Shown piece after piece: positions 1 to 8,776 of a stretch of DNA of 64,000 bases; within the stretch, counting starts at the first letter, position 1, and each line of letters starts with the position of its first letter. Source of the DNA: Stutzerimonas kunmingensis (GTDB lineage Bacteria > Pseudomonadota > Gammaproteobacteria > Pseudomonadales > Pseudomonadaceae). The stretch is taken from NCBI RefSeq assembly GCF_002929225.1, contig NZ_PISM01000021.1:248001-312000 (forward strand), given 5' to 3'. Below the pieces are notes generated by a model. The model saw only the letters and a program-made list of their open reading frames with translations. It was not told the DNA's origin and made no database searches. The translations under genes were made by a program, and so were the position numbers.

Positions 1-22
1 GTCAGCGTCCGGGGTGTCCTGC

Positions 23-865
23 ATGACCGATGATTCACGAGTTCTCCAGCCACCGATGGCGCCGCCCATCGTCGCGTCCCCCGCCAAACGCATCGAGGCG
101 CTAACCGGCGATCCCAACTTCATGACTTCGCTGGCGCGCGGGTTGGCTGTGATTCATGCGTTCCAGGAGCGGAAGCGCCACCTGACCATCGCGCAGATCA
201 GCCACCGCACAGAGATCCCCCGCGCCGCGGTGCGCCGCTGCCTGCATACCCTGATGAAACTTGGCTACGTCACCACCGACGGGCGCACCTATTCGCTGTT
301 GCCCAAGGTGCTGACCCTCGGTCACGCCTATCTGTCGTCCACGCCGCTGGCAGTTACCGCGCAGCCGATTCTCGACCGCCTCAGCGAGCAGCTTCACGAA
401 GCCTGTTCGATGGCGACGCTGGAGGGTGATGAGGTGCTCTATGTGGCGCGTTCGGCCACCCCTCAGCGGCTCATCTCGGTAGATCTGTCGGTGGGCAGTC
501 GGCTGCCTGCCTATTGCACGTCGATGGGCCGCATCTTGCTGGCGGCGCTGGATGACGCGGCGCTCGACGACTACCTGGGGCGCGCCGACCTGCAAGTAAA
601 GACCAGCCGCACCTTGCACAGCCCGGAGGCGCTGCGCGAAAACATCGCCGAGATTCGCCAGCAGGGTTGGGTCATCATTGATCAGGAACTGGAAATGGGC
701 CTGCGTTCGTTGGCCGTTCCACTCAAGGATTCCGCCGGCCAGGTGCTGGCCGCGCTGAACGTCGGCACCCATGCCGGGCGCGTTTCGCGTCAGGAGCTGG
801 AGACCCGATTCCTGCCCGTGCTGCTGGAGGCCAGCCGTGAATTGAGCACACGGCTGTTCCATTGA
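23..865 (+). CDS. pcaR: IclR-family regulator of the beta-ketoadipate pathway (PcaR)
   Basis: This protein probably activates the pca genes in response to beta-ketoadipate. The N-terminal winged helix-turn-helix (about residues 35-95) includes the very conserved run LTIAQISHRTEIPRAAVRRC. It is followed by the IclR effector domain with YCTSMGRILLAAL and the C-terminal ALNVGTH stretch. A GTG at 14 would add three residues, but the ATG at 23 gives the usual PcaR N-terminus. It lies 200 bp upstream of pcaIJF on the same strand. Length (280 aa) is normal. PobR and CatR relatives are similar, but the pca context favours PcaR. Confidence 0.9.
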   Translation: MTDDSRVLQPPMAPPIVASPAKRIEALTGDPNFMTSLARGLAVIHAFQERKRHLTIAQISHRTEIPRAAVRRCLHTLMKLGYVTTDGRTYSLLPKVLTLGHAYLSSTPLAVTAQPILDRLSEQLHEACSMATLEGDEVLYVARSATPQRLISVDLSVGSRLPAYCTSMGRILLAALDDAALDDYLGRADLQVKTSRTLHSPEALRENIAEIRQQGWVIIDQELEMGLRSLAVPLKDSAGQVLAALNVGTHAGRVSRQELETRFLPVLLEASRELSTRLFH

Positions 866-959
866 TTGGATGCTCGCAGCATTCGCGACTACGGTGCTCT
901 GGCTAGCTTCAGCGCGCTGATGTCGGCGTCGTTCATCACGCAGATACGGTGTCTAATGC

Positions 960-990
960 GTTCGATAATCGAACGGTATGTCGATTATCG
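960..990. promoter_or_regulatory. PcaR-type operator / pcaI promoter region
   Basis: GTTCGATAATCGAAC (960-974) is a near-perfect palindrome. A second related core, CGATTATCG (982-990), lies about two helical turns away. As I recall it, the PcaR site of Pseudomonas putida is almost the same 15-mer. The pair sits about 80-105 bp upstream of pcaI, where it could cover the -35 and -10 boxes. Role inferred, not proven. Confidence 0.6.
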
Positions 991-1067
991 GATTGTTTGG
1001 CTGGGGATGGACCGTTAACGTTTTCACAACGCAATTGGCGTACTGAAAACAACACGAGATCCGACTC

Positions 1068-1925
1068 ATGGCTGAACTCCTCTCGCTCCGCGAAGCGGTC
1101 GAGCGCTTTCTCCAGGATGGCGACACCGTCGCCCTGGAAGGCTTTACCCACCTGATTCCCACCGCAGCCGCCCATGAAATCGTGCGCCAGGGGCGCAAGG
1201 ACCTGACCCTGGTGCGCATGACACCGGACCTGGTCTACGACCTGCTGATCGGTGCCGGTTGCGCGAAGAAGCTGATCTTCTCCTGGGGCGGCAATCCCGG
1301 CGTCGGCTCGCTGCATCGTCTGCGTGATGCGGTGGAGAAGGGCTGGCCGCAGCCGCTGGAGATCGAGGAGCACAGCCACGCCGACCTCGCCAATGCCTAT
1401 GTCGCCGGTGCCTCCGGCCTGCCGTTTGCGGTGCTGCGCGCGTATGCCGGCTCCGACCTGCCCAAAGTCAATCCGCTGATCAAGTCGGTCACCTGCCCGT
1501 TCACCGGGGAAGTGCTGGCGGCCGTGCCCAGCGTGCGCCCGGACGTCACCGTGATCCACGCGCAGAAGGCCGATCGCAAAGGCAACGTGCTGATCCAGGG
1601 CATTCTTGGTGTGCAGAAGGAAGCCGCCCTGGCAGCCAAGCGCTGCATCGTCACCGTCGAAGAGATCGTCGATGACCTCCAGGCGCCGATGAACGCCTGC
1701 GTGCTGCCGACCTGGGCCCTGAGCGCGGTGTGCCTGGTGCCGGGTGGCGCGCACCCGTCCTACGCGCATGGCTACTACGAGCGAGACAACCGTTTCTACC
1801 AGGCTTGGGACCCGATCGCCCGTGACCGCGAGGCGTTCAGCGCCTGGATCGACACCTACATTCGCGGCACCGCCGACTTCGCCGCCTATCGCGCGAAGAT
1901 CGCCCAGCAGGAGGCCAACTCATGA
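1068..1925 (+). CDS. pcaI: 3-oxoadipate CoA-transferase, alpha subunit
   Basis: With PcaJ it moves CoA from succinyl-CoA to 3-oxoadipate, the penultimate step of protocatechuate/catechol degradation. It is a family I CoA-transferase alpha subunit of 285 aa. The N-terminal glycine-rich stretch (VALEGFTHLIPTAAAHE, about residues 21-37) and the SWGGNPGVGS loop are visible. It overlaps pcaJ by 4 bp, as expected for translationally coupled subunits. The ATG at 1068 is the first good start after the PcaR-like operator. Confidence 0.93.
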   Translation: MAELLSLREAVERFLQDGDTVALEGFTHLIPTAAAHEIVRQGRKDLTLVRMTPDLVYDLLIGAGCAKKLIFSWGGNPGVGSLHRLRDAVEKGWPQPLEIEEHSHADLANAYVAGASGLPFAVLRAYAGSDLPKVNPLIKSVTCPFTGEVLAAVPSVRPDVTVIHAQKADRKGNVLIQGILGVQKEAALAAKRCIVTVEEIVDDLQAPMNACVLPTWALSAVCLVPGGAHPSYAHGYYERDNRFYQAWDPIARDREAFSAWIDTYIRGTADFAAYRAKIAQQEANS

Positions 1926-2704
1926 GCGCTTACAACACAAACGAAATGATGACCGTCGCCGCGGCCCGTCGGCTGGGCAATGGCAGTGTCTGCTTCGTCG
2001 GCATCGGCCTGCCGTCCAAGGCCGCCAACCTGGCCCGCCTGACCCACGCCCCGGAAGTGGTGCTGATCTACGAATCCGGCCCGATCGGCGCCAAGCCTTC
2101 GGTGCTGCCGCTGTCCATCGGTGACGGCGAGCTGGCCGAAACTGCCGACACGGTGGTGCCAACTGGCGAAATCTTCCGCTACTGGCTGCAGGGCGGGCGC
2201 ATCGACGTCGGCTTTCTCGGCGCCGCGCAGGTGGACAAGTACGGCAACATCAACACCACCGTGATCGGTGACTACCACCAGCCCAAGGTGCGCCTGCCAG
2301 GCGCCGGCGGCGCACCGGAGATCGCCGGTAGCGCCAAGCAAGTCCTGATCATCCTCAAGCAGTCGCATCGCACCTTCGTCGACAAGTTGGCTTTCATCAC
2401 CTCGGTCGGTTTCGGTGAGGGCGGCGATCACCGCAAGCAGTTGGGCCTCCCTGGCAAGGGCCCGATGGCGATCATTACCGATCTGTGCATCATGGAACCG
2501 GAAGAAGGCACCAACGAATTCATCGTCACCGCGCTGCATCCGGGCGTGACCCGCGAGCAGGTGGTGGCGAACACAGGCTGGGCACTCCGCTTCGCCGAAA
2601 CGCTTGGAACTACCGAAGCGCCTCGCGTCGATGAGCTGCAAGCGCTGCGCGCGCTGGAGGCCCGAACCGCTGCCGCTCATGGCCAGCAAGGGGGAGAGGA
2701 ATGA
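1922..2704 (+). CDS. pcaJ: 3-oxoadipate CoA-transferase, beta subunit
   Basis: This is the catalytic partner of PcaI. The family I motif YESGPIGA places the likely glutamyl-CoA-forming residue at Glu51. Length (260 aa) is normal for PcaJ. It overlaps pcaI and pcaF by 4 bp at each end, so the three genes form one tight operon. Glutaconate CoA-transferase subunits are the main alternative, but the neighbouring thiolase and enol-lactonase settle the pathway. Confidence 0.93.
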   Translation: MSAYNTNEMMTVAAARRLGNGSVCFVGIGLPSKAANLARLTHAPEVVLIYESGPIGAKPSVLPLSIGDGELAETADTVVPTGEIFRYWLQGGRIDVGFLGAAQVDKYGNINTTVIGDYHQPKVRLPGAGGAPEIAGSAKQVLIILKQSHRTFVDKLAFITSVGFGEGGDHRKQLGLPGKGPMAIITDLCIMEPEEGTNEFIVTALHPGVTREQVVANTGWALRFAETLGTTEAPRVDELQALRALEARTAAAHGQQGGEE

Positions 2705-3906
2705 CTCGCGACGTATACATCTGCGACGCCGTCCGCACACCGATCGGCCGCTTCGGCGGTGCGCTGGCAGCCGTACGCGCTGACGACCTGGCTGCGATCC
2801 CGTTGCGGGCGCTGCTGGAACGTAATCCGCAGCTCGATCCTGCGGCTATTGATGAAGTGTTCATGGGCAGCGCCAACCAGGCTGGGGAGGACAACCGCAA
2901 TGTCGCGCGCATGGCCGCGCTGCTCGCCGGCCTGCCGGACACGATACCGGGCGTGACCCTAAACCGCCTGTGCGCTTCGGGTATGGATGCCGTGGGCACC
3001 GCGTTTCGTGCTATCGCCTGCGGTGAAATGGAGCTGGCGATTGCCGGCGGCGTCGAGTCCATGTCCCGCGCGCCCTATGTGATGGGCAAGGCCGATACGG
3101 CGTTCGGTCGCACCCAGAAGATTGAGGACACCACCATTGGCTGGCGCTTCATCAATCCGAAGATGAAGGAAATGTATGGCGTGGATGCCATGCCGCAGAC
3201 CGCCGACAACGTCGCCGATGAGTGGCAGATCAGCCGCTCCGATCAGGATGCTTTCGCGCTGCGTAGCCAGCAGCGAGCGGCGGTAGCTCAACAGAGCGGG
3301 TTCTTTGCCGAAGAAATCGTTCCGGTGGTGATTAAGGGAAAGAAAAGCGAAACGGTAGTCGATACCGACGAGCACCCGCGCGCCGCTACAACGGCCGAGG
3401 TGCTGGCCAAGCTCAAGCCGGTCAACGGCCCTGACAAGACCGTCACCGCCGGCAACGCCTCGGGCGTCAACGATGGCGCGGCGGCGATGATCCTCGCCAG
3501 TGCCGAAGCGGTGCAGAAGTATGGCCTCAAACCCCGCGCCAAGGTGCTCGGCATGGCCAGCGCCGGCGTCGCCCCGCGGGTCATGGGGTATGGCCCGGTG
3601 CCAGCGGTGCGCAAGCTGTGTGAGCGTCTGAATATCGCGGTTAGCGACTTCGATGTGGTCGAGCTGAACGAAGCCTTCGCCGCGCAGGGCCTGGCCGTGA
3701 CTCGCGATCTCGGCCTGCCAGATGGCAGCCCGAAGGTGAACCCCAACGGCGGCGCCATCGCCCTGGGCCATCCGCTTGGCATGAGCGGTGCTCGCCTGGT
3801 GCTGACTGCAGTCCATCAGCTGGAGAAAACCGGTGGCCGTCTCGGTCTCGCGACCATGTGCGTCGGCGTAGGGCAGGGGCTGGCGCTGGTAGTGGAGCGG
3901 GTCTGA
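2701..3906 (+). CDS. pcaF: Beta-ketoadipyl-CoA thiolase
   Basis: It cleaves 3-oxoadipyl-CoA to succinyl-CoA and acetyl-CoA, the last step of the pathway. The 401-aa protein has all thiolase landmarks: acylated Cys91 in [10 protein letters not shown], His357 in [10 protein letters not shown] and Cys387 in MCVGVGQG. The start overlaps the pcaJ stop by 4 bp. In many pseudomonads pcaT and pcaB lie between pcaF and pcaD. Here only a 235-bp gap with no gene separates them. Confidence 0.93.
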   Translation: MTRDVYICDAVRTPIGRFGGALAAVRADDLAAIPLRALLERNPQLDPAAIDEVFMGSANQAGEDNRNVARMAALLAGLPDTIPGVTLNRLCASGMDAVGTAFRAIACGEMELAIAGGVESMSRAPYVMGKADTAFGRTQKIEDTTIGWRFINPKMKEMYGVDAMPQTADNVADEWQISRSDQDAFALRSQQRAAVAQQSGFFAEEIVPVVIKGKKSETVVDTDEHPRAATTAEVLAKLKPVNGPDKTVTAGNASGVNDGAAAMILASAEAVQKYGLKPRAKVLGMASAGVAPRVMGYGPVPAVRKLCERLNIAVSDFDVVELNEAFAAQGLAVTRDLGLPDGSPKVNPNGGAIALGHPLGMSGARLVLTAVHQLEKTGGRLGLATMCVGVGQGLALVVERV

Positions 3907-4141
3907 CCTGGATTTTGCGCAGACTGCCATGGTCGCGATCTCGACCGCGACACGTCGTGCTCCGTCGTGCTCATGCAGCTGAAAGCGCTTGCGTGGGTAT
4001 CGATTTGGGCTAGACCTCTACCTCTGGCTGCCTGCTGCCGAGGCACCCACAGAGCATCGGCGAAGCCGCCCGTGATCGCTTGAATCTCCGAATCAGGCTG
4101 TGCTCGATCGAGCACACTGACCGAACATAATGAGTAGAACA

Positions 4142-4930
4142 ATGCCGAGCGTAAAACTGGCTGATGCAAGCCTGAACTACCGATTCGACGGTGCGAATAA
4201 CGCGCCGGTGCTGGTGCTTTCTAACTCTCTGGGTACCAGCCTGGGCATGTGGGACGAGCAGATTCCCGCGTTTTCAAAGCATTTTCGAGTGCTGCGCTAC
4301 GATACGCGCGGCCACGGCGAGTCGAGCGTCACCACTGGCCCCTACAGTATCGAGCAGCTGGGAAGGGACGTGCTGGCCCTGCTCGACAAACTGAACATCG
4401 AACGCTTTTCCTTCTGCGGCCTTTCCATGGGCGGGCTGATCGGACAGTGGCTCGGAATCAATGCCGGCGACCGGCTGCAGGGGCTGGTGCTGTGCAATAC
4501 CGGTGCAAAGATTGGCACCGACGAAATATGGAACGCTCGCATCGACAGCGTCCTGGCCGGCCGCGAGCAAGCCATGCGCGACATGCGTGATGCATCCATT
4601 GCTCGCTGGTTCACAGCTGGCTTCGCCGAGGCGAACTCAGCGGCTGTGGCACGCATCACCGAGATGATCGCCAGCACCTCACCAGACGGCTACGCCGCCA
4701 ACTGCGCGGCTGTGCGCGATGCCGACTATCGCGCACAGCTGGGCGCGATCAAGGCACCGACACTGGTCGTTTGCGGCTCCAAGGACCCGGTGACAACCGT
4801 CGAGCATGGCCAGTTCATCCAGTCCAATATCCCCGCCGCCGAACTGGTCGCATTCGAGGCTGCGCATCTATCGAACGTAGAAGCGGGCGACGCGTTCACA
4901 CAGCGAGTGCTGGCGTTCCTGCGTGGCTGA
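4142..4930 (+). CDS. pcaD: 3-oxoadipate enol-lactonase
   Basis: It hydrolyses 3-oxoadipate enol-lactone to 3-oxoadipate, the substrate of PcaIJ. This is an alpha/beta hydrolase of 262 aa with nucleophile Ser95 in FCGLSMGGL, a GSKDPVT acid loop and a late AAHLSN histidine. An in-frame ATG at 4130 exists, but the ATG at 4142 gives the usual PcaD N-terminus (MPSVKLADASLNY). It is the last chromosomal gene before the ICE junction, so pcaB and pcaC must be elsewhere. Confidence 0.9.
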   Translation: MPSVKLADASLNYRFDGANNAPVLVLSNSLGTSLGMWDEQIPAFSKHFRVLRYDTRGHGESSVTTGPYSIEQLGRDVLALLDKLNIERFSFCGLSMGGLIGQWLGINAGDRLQGLVLCNTGAKIGTDEIWNARIDSVLAGREQAMRDMRDASIARWFTAGFAEANSAAVARITEMIASTSPDGYAANCAAVRDADYRAQLGAIKAPTLVVCGSKDPVTTVEHGQFIQSNIPAAELVAFEAAHLSNVEAGDAFTQRVLAFLRG

Positions 4931-5011
4931 GAGCAGTCAGTGGTTGGGCCGACGACGCATGAAACCTCTGGCGGAAGGCGAACCATCTGCAGGTAGCTCA
5001 GCCGCAAATGA

Positions 5012-5037
5012 AAAGGCCCCGCGTAAGCAGGGCCTTT
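5012..5037 (-). terminator. Rho-independent terminator of the displaced tRNA-Gly unit
   Basis: AAAGGCCC (5012-5019) pairs with GGGCCTTT (5030-5037). Read on the minus strand, the stem is followed by TTTTCATTT. It lies 5 bp beyond the tRNA-Gly 3' end copy, in tRNA orientation, so it probably ended the tRNA transcript before the ICE inserted. It could also stop pcaD transcription from the other side. Confidence 0.7.
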
Positions 5038-5042
5038 AAGAC

Positions 5043-5060
5043 TGGAGCGGGCGAAGGGAA
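5043..5060 (-). repeat. ICE attachment site: 18-bp 3' end of tRNA-Gly
   Basis: On the minus strand this reads TTCCCTTCGCCCGCTCCA, the last 18 nt of tRNA-Gly(CCC) with its encoded CCA. Homology to the tRNA stops right after base 5060: the sequence continues CAGCACCC where the tRNA would give TCGAACCC. ICEclc-family elements are known to recombine in the 18-bp 3' end of tRNA-Gly genes. The chromosomal terminator lies on the low-coordinate side, so this is the junction without the tRNA body. Confidence 0.85.
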
Positions 5061-5308
5061 CAGCACCCGGTCGCTAACTCGTTTATTACGAACGTTTTTT
5101 CCGATCCAAGCGTCACGGAATGGACTCGATTGTGGACTCAAGTCTTCGGCCTGGTCAACGCAGGCCGTTGCGGGTGATCCAAAGCGAGCCAAGCACATCC
5201 ATCAACAGCCAGAGCATCGGATTTCATACCGAAGTCTATCTGTCCACTGGCACATCACGCCACAGGCCGCTACGGACAGGTGAGCTGCGTCCTCAAAGGA
5301 TTGACTCA
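5061..5308. other. Non-coding terminal segment of the ICE
   Basis: This 248-bp stretch runs between the att repeat and the first ICE gene. It has no convincing coding frame and no strong repeat. It may hold integrase or recombination-directionality binding sites, but none can be named by eye. Confidence 0.5.
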
Positions 5309-6205
5309 TCATCGACAGGCCCGGTCCCGCCCGCCTTTCGCCCGCTCGATGAACCGCTTCATGGGCTCCGAGGGTTCGCCCCGGCGGCGCAGCAGGTAGG
5401 TAGAGAGCACCGGTGGGCTGCCGGCCAAGGGACGAATGGAGATGTCCGGGCGCTGTAGCGTCTGCACCTGCGAGGCGATGGCGAAGCCGATGCCGTAGCC
5501 GGCACCGACCAGGGTCAGCATCACGCCCAGGCTGGTCACTTCATCGACCAGCTTGAGCGGCGTGCCTGCGTCCTGCAGCAGCGCTTGAATCTGATGGCGG
5601 CAGCCCGATCCCGATTCGGGATGGCACAGAACCAGCGGGAACTTCAGGGCTTCGGCCAGCGGCACCTGCACGTGTGCCAGCAAGGGGTGGCGTGCGGGCA
5701 CGATCACCGACAGCGGATCGGTCCACACCGGCTCGGCGACGAGGCCATCATGTACCGCGTTTGACAACGCAAAGCCGATGTCCAGCAGATCGTCGTGCAG
5801 CGTCTTGAGCTGCTGCGCGAACGGCAGCTCGAAGACGCGAATCTCCATCTCGGGCTCCTCCTCGCGGCTGCGTGCCAGCAAGGTGGCGATGCGGGGCTGC
5901 GCCAGGCCGTCGCAGATCGCGATGCGCAGATGGCCCTGGTAGCCCTGTGCCGCCGCCTTGGCGCTCTTGACTGCCTGCTCCACGGTGGCCTGCACGCGCC
6001 GGCATTCGCCGAGGAACACCTGGCCGGCCCAGGTCAGCCGCGTCAGGCGTGTGCTGCGGTCGAACAACTGCACGCCAAGCTGGCTTTCTAGGTCGCGCAT
6101 CGCACGTGACACAGGCGATTGCTCGATGCCCAGACGCTCGGCTGCCCGGGCCAGATGCAGTTCTTCCGCGACTGCGATGAAGTAGCGCAGCAATCTGAAA
6201 TCCAA
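5309..6205 (-). CDS. LysR-family transcriptional regulator (ICE-end, TciR-like by position)
   Basis: The N-terminal helix-turn-helix (DFRLLRYFIAVAEELHLARAAERL and EQSPVSRAM) is followed by a LysR substrate domain, about 298 aa in all. I chose the TTG at 6205 because AGGAGGTG sits 3-4 nt upstream and the protein then begins as its paralogue at 19612 does. A GTG at 6265 would add an unconserved acidic tail. It is divergent from a TetR gene. In ICEclc a TetR gene (mfsR) and a LysR gene (tciR) near one end control transfer, so a similar role is possible but inferred. Confidence 0.8.
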   Translation of the reverse strand: MDFRLLRYFIAVAEELHLARAAERLGIEQSPVSRAMRDLESQLGVQLFDRSTRLTRLTWAGQVFLGECRRVQATVEQAVKSAKAAAQGYQGHLRIAICDGLAQPRIATLLARSREEEPEMEIRVFELPFAQQLKTLHDDLLDIGFALSNAVHDGLVAEPVWTDPLSVIVPARHPLLAHVQVPLAEALKFPLVLCHPESGSGCRHQIQALLQDAGTPLKLVDEVTSLGVMLTLVGAGYGIGFAIASQVQTLQRPDISIRPLAGSPPVLSTYLLRRRGEPSEPMKRFIERAKGGRDRACR

Positions 6206-6426
6206 GGCCACCTCCTGTTCGTCTTCTTCTGGTTCGGCCTCTCGGGCGCCAGCATCTCCATCCACATCCCGCCCACTTACGCCCCGCCAGGCTTGCGATG
6301 TGCCGGCGCCCTTCCGCCAATGAGGTGCGGAGGGCGACGTTTGCGCCCGCTAGAAATCGACCGTTGGCAGCCGTCTGAGATAGCAGTTCTGCTGTTCATC
6401 GAGACCTCTTTTTCGTGCTTCCCCTC

Positions 6427-6468
6427 TTGCGGCCTGGCTGCACAGTGGTAAGATAGTAATAGATTACT
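6427..6468 (+). promoter_or_regulatory. TetR-gene promoter with palindromic operator
   Basis: A TTGCGG box (6427-6432) lies 16 bp from TAAGAT (6449-6454). The perfect 14-bp palindrome AGTAATAGATTACT (6455-6468) follows directly, 21 bp before the start codon. A dyad overlapping the transcription start suits autorepression by the TetR protein. The promoter boxes are read by eye. Confidence 0.55.
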
Positions 6469-6488
6469 CACTTTTTGGGATGCAAGCA

Positions 6489-7097
6489 ATGAGCGGACGC
6501 TCCAGGCATCTACCGGCTGATGAGAGGCGCGCGGCCACCGTCGAGGCAGTGGTCGACTTGGCTGCCGAACAGAACCCCAGCGACATCACGACCACGGCCA
6601 TCGCGCAGCGCATGGGGTTGACCCAGGGAGCACTGTTCCGTCACTTCCCGACTAAAGACGCAATCCTGCAGGCGGTGATGTCCTGGGTTACGGAACGCTT
6701 GCTGGCTCGAGTAGACAAGGCCGCAGAAGGTGCTACGTCCCCCCTCGCAGCTCTTGAAGCGATCTTCAAGACGCACATCGACTTCGTGGCCGAGCACCCG
6801 GGGGTGCCGAGGATGCTCTTCGGCGAATTACAGCGGCCGGGGGAGACCCTGCCCAAGCAAATGGTGCAGACCTTGACCCGTCAATATGGTGAGCGGTTGC
6901 GTCGACTGCTCGAAGCCGGTAAGGCGCGAAGCGAGCTGCATTCAGAACTGGATGTGGACGCGGCCGTCGTCTTGTTCATCGGCACAATTCAAGGGCTGGT
7001 GATGCAGTCGTTGCTGGCGGGCGATGTAGCACGCATCCGCCGCGACGCGCCAGCCGTGTTTGCCATCTATCTCCGTGGCATCACGCACACCCGATGA
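6489..7097 (+). CDS. TetR-family repressor, probably of the adjacent efflux pump
   Basis: About 202 aa with an N-terminal TetR helix-turn-helix (ITTTAIAQRMGLTQGALFRHFPTKDAILQAV, roughly residues 30-65) and a TetR C-terminal domain. The ATG at 6489 has GGGA at a suitable distance, while the ATG at 6480 overlaps that purine run. In Escherichia coli the TetR gene cecR (ybiH) precedes ybhG-ybhF-ybhS-ybhR, the same order as here. The likely target is the palindrome just upstream. The inducing compound is unknown. Confidence 0.85.
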   Translation: MSGRSRHLPADERRAATVEAVVDLAAEQNPSDITTTAIAQRMGLTQGALFRHFPTKDAILQAVMSWVTERLLARVDKAAEGATSPLAALEAIFKTHIDFVAEHPGVPRMLFGELQRPGETLPKQMVQTLTRQYGERLRRLLEAGKARSELHSELDVDAAVVLFIGTIQGLVMQSLLAGDVARIRRDAPAVFAIYLRGITHTR

Positions 7098-7281
7098 AAC
7101 GCCTTCCATCCTGCCGCCACGCAGTTCCTCGGTCAGCCGAGAGGCACACCACGGTCATGCGATCGCGTTGCGCCTCCAGCGCGAATCCGCGTCATTCAAC
7201 ACTCAGCCCGACCGCCCGGCGGAATGCACACGCACGCCGCGACGACGAAGGCCTGGGAGTTTCCCCGATCAAGTAAAGGCC

Positions 7282-7707
7282 ATGAAGATGACCACTCATC
7301 CACAACGCAGCATCTGGCACTGGCTGATCTCCCTGCTTGCGATCGGCTTCGGTCTGCTCACTCTTCGGGAGGGCGGCGCCGTTCTGTTTGTCGACGGCGC
7401 GGCGCGCCAAGCCGCCGGCCACTATGTGCCCTTCGTGCTCTGGTTCAATTTTCTGGCCGGGTTCGCCTACATCGTCGCCGGCGTCGGCTTGTGGATGCGC
7501 CGGCGCTGGGCCGCGTGGTTGGCGATTGTCATCACGGTGGCGACCGCACTCGTGTTCCTCGCTTTCGGAGTGCATGTGGCTCTGGGTGGCGCCTGGGAGC
7601 GACGCACGGTGGTCGCCATGACGCTGCGCACGTTGGTGTGGGCTGGCATAGCGGCCATCGCCTGGCGCCGGTCAGCGGCGAATGCGCCGGTCGCACGCGA
7701 GCACTGA
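7282..7707 (+). CDS. Small inner-membrane protein of the efflux operon
   Basis: A protein of about 141 aa with four predicted membrane segments: LISLLAIGFGLLTL, FVLWFNFLAGFAYIVAGVGLW, WLAIVITVATALVFLAF and a C-terminal hydrophobic stretch. The frame is open from 7060, but the first conserved-looking residues start at MKMTTHPQ. The family is not recognised with certainty. It lies between the TetR gene and the membrane-fusion gene, 27 bp before the latter, so it is probably co-transcribed. A role in export is inferred from position only. Confidence 0.65.
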   Translation: MKMTTHPQRSIWHWLISLLAIGFGLLTLREGGAVLFVDGAARQAAGHYVPFVLWFNFLAGFAYIVAGVGLWMRRRWAAWLAIVITVATALVFLAFGVHVALGGAWERRTVVAMTLRTLVWAGIAAIAWRRSAANAPVAREH

Positions 7708-7734
7708 GCACCTTTATCCAGCGGAAACCCATCG

Positions 7735-8775
7735 ATGAAAACTCCAAACCTCCTCTTCAAGAAAACCCGTTGGGTCGTGATCGCCGTCGTCGTGCTCGCT
7801 CTTGGCGGCGCACTGGCGTTCTGGTTGTCGCGCGACCATGGACAACAAGATGCATTGCGCCTCTACGGCAACGTCGACATCCGCGAGGTGCAACTGGCCT
7901 TCCGTCAGCCCGGGCGCGTGATGCAAATGGCTTTCGATGAGGGCGATGCCGTCAGCGCGGGCGCGCGCCTGGCGGCGCTTGACGCGCAACCCTATCGGGA
8001 AGCACTTGCGGCAGCACAGGCCCAGGTGCAGGTGGCGCAGGCGGAACTGGCCAAGCTGCGCCGCGGTCTGCGACCGCAGGAAATCACCCAGGCGCGCGAA
8101 GCCCTCAGGCAGGCCCAGGCGCTCGCCACCGAGACCGAGCGCAATTTCCAGCGCCAGAGTGGCCTGCTGGCATCTGGCGCCAGCAGCCAGCGCACGGTCG
8201 ATGCAGCCCGCACGGCGCGCGACCAGGCAGCCGCTGGCGTCGAAGCGGCCAAGGCGGCCCTGTCGCAAGCATCCGAAGGTTTTCGCAAGGAAGACATCGC
8301 CGCGGCAGAAGCTCGCCTTGCGGCCGCACAGGCTGCCGCAGCGCAAGCCACGACAGCCTTGGCGGACACCGAGTTGATGGCGCCCAGTAGCGGCACCGTC
8401 ATCGCACGAGTGCGGGAGCCCGGCAGCATGGTCGCAAGCCAGAGCGCGGTCTACAGCCTGAGCCTGGACAAGCCGGTTTACGTGCGCGCCTACGTGGGCG
8501 AGTCGGACTTGGGGCGCATCGCGCCCGGTACTTTGGTGCGCGTCAAAAGCGATTCATCAGAGAAGGTCTATCGCGGCCAGATCGGCTTCATCTCGCCGCG
8601 CGCCGAGTTCACCCCCAAGACGGTGGAGACGACGGATTTGCGTACGGATCTGGTCTACCGCCTGCGCATCGTCATCGACGAAGCCGACAGCGACAGTGCC
8701 TTGCGCCAGGGCATGCCGGTGACGATCGAGGTCGATGCGAAAGCCGGCACCCGTATCCCGGCGGGGGAGCGTTGA
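7735..8775 (+). CDS. HlyD-family periplasmic adaptor of an ABC exporter (YbhG-like)
   Basis: 346 aa with an N-terminal membrane anchor (about residues 13-31). A split lipoyl domain follows (GNVDIREVQLAFRQPGRVMQMAFDEGDAV before, MAPSSGTVIARVREPGSMV after) around a long alanine/glutamine-rich coiled-coil hairpin (about residues 95-205), then a beta-barrel. It should link the inner-membrane ABC pump to the outer-membrane protein encoded at 12835. It is followed almost directly by the ATPase gene. Confidence 0.88.
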   Translation: MKTPNLLFKKTRWVVIAVVVLALGGALAFWLSRDHGQQDALRLYGNVDIREVQLAFRQPGRVMQMAFDEGDAVSAGARLAALDAQPYREALAAAQAQVQVAQAELAKLRRGLRPQEITQAREALRQAQALATETERNFQRQSGLLASGASSQRTVDAARTARDQAAAGVEAAKAALSQASEGFRKEDIAAAEARLAAAQAAAAQATTALADTELMAPSSGTVIARVREPGSMVASQSAVYSLSLDKPVYVRAYVGESDLGRIAPGTLVRVKSDSSEKVYRGQIGFISPRAEFTPKTVETTDLRTDLVYRLRIVIDEADSDSALRQGMPVTIEVDAKAGTRIPAGER

Positions 8776-8776
8776 A

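Noticed and set aside
101-862. Long minus-strand frame opposite pcaR, and similar frames opposite most GC-rich genes
   Set aside because: The translation has no domain and is a codon-position shadow of the real gene.
5043-5060. A functional tRNA-Gly gene here
   Set aside because: Only the last 18 nt match. The anticodon arm and 5' half are absent.
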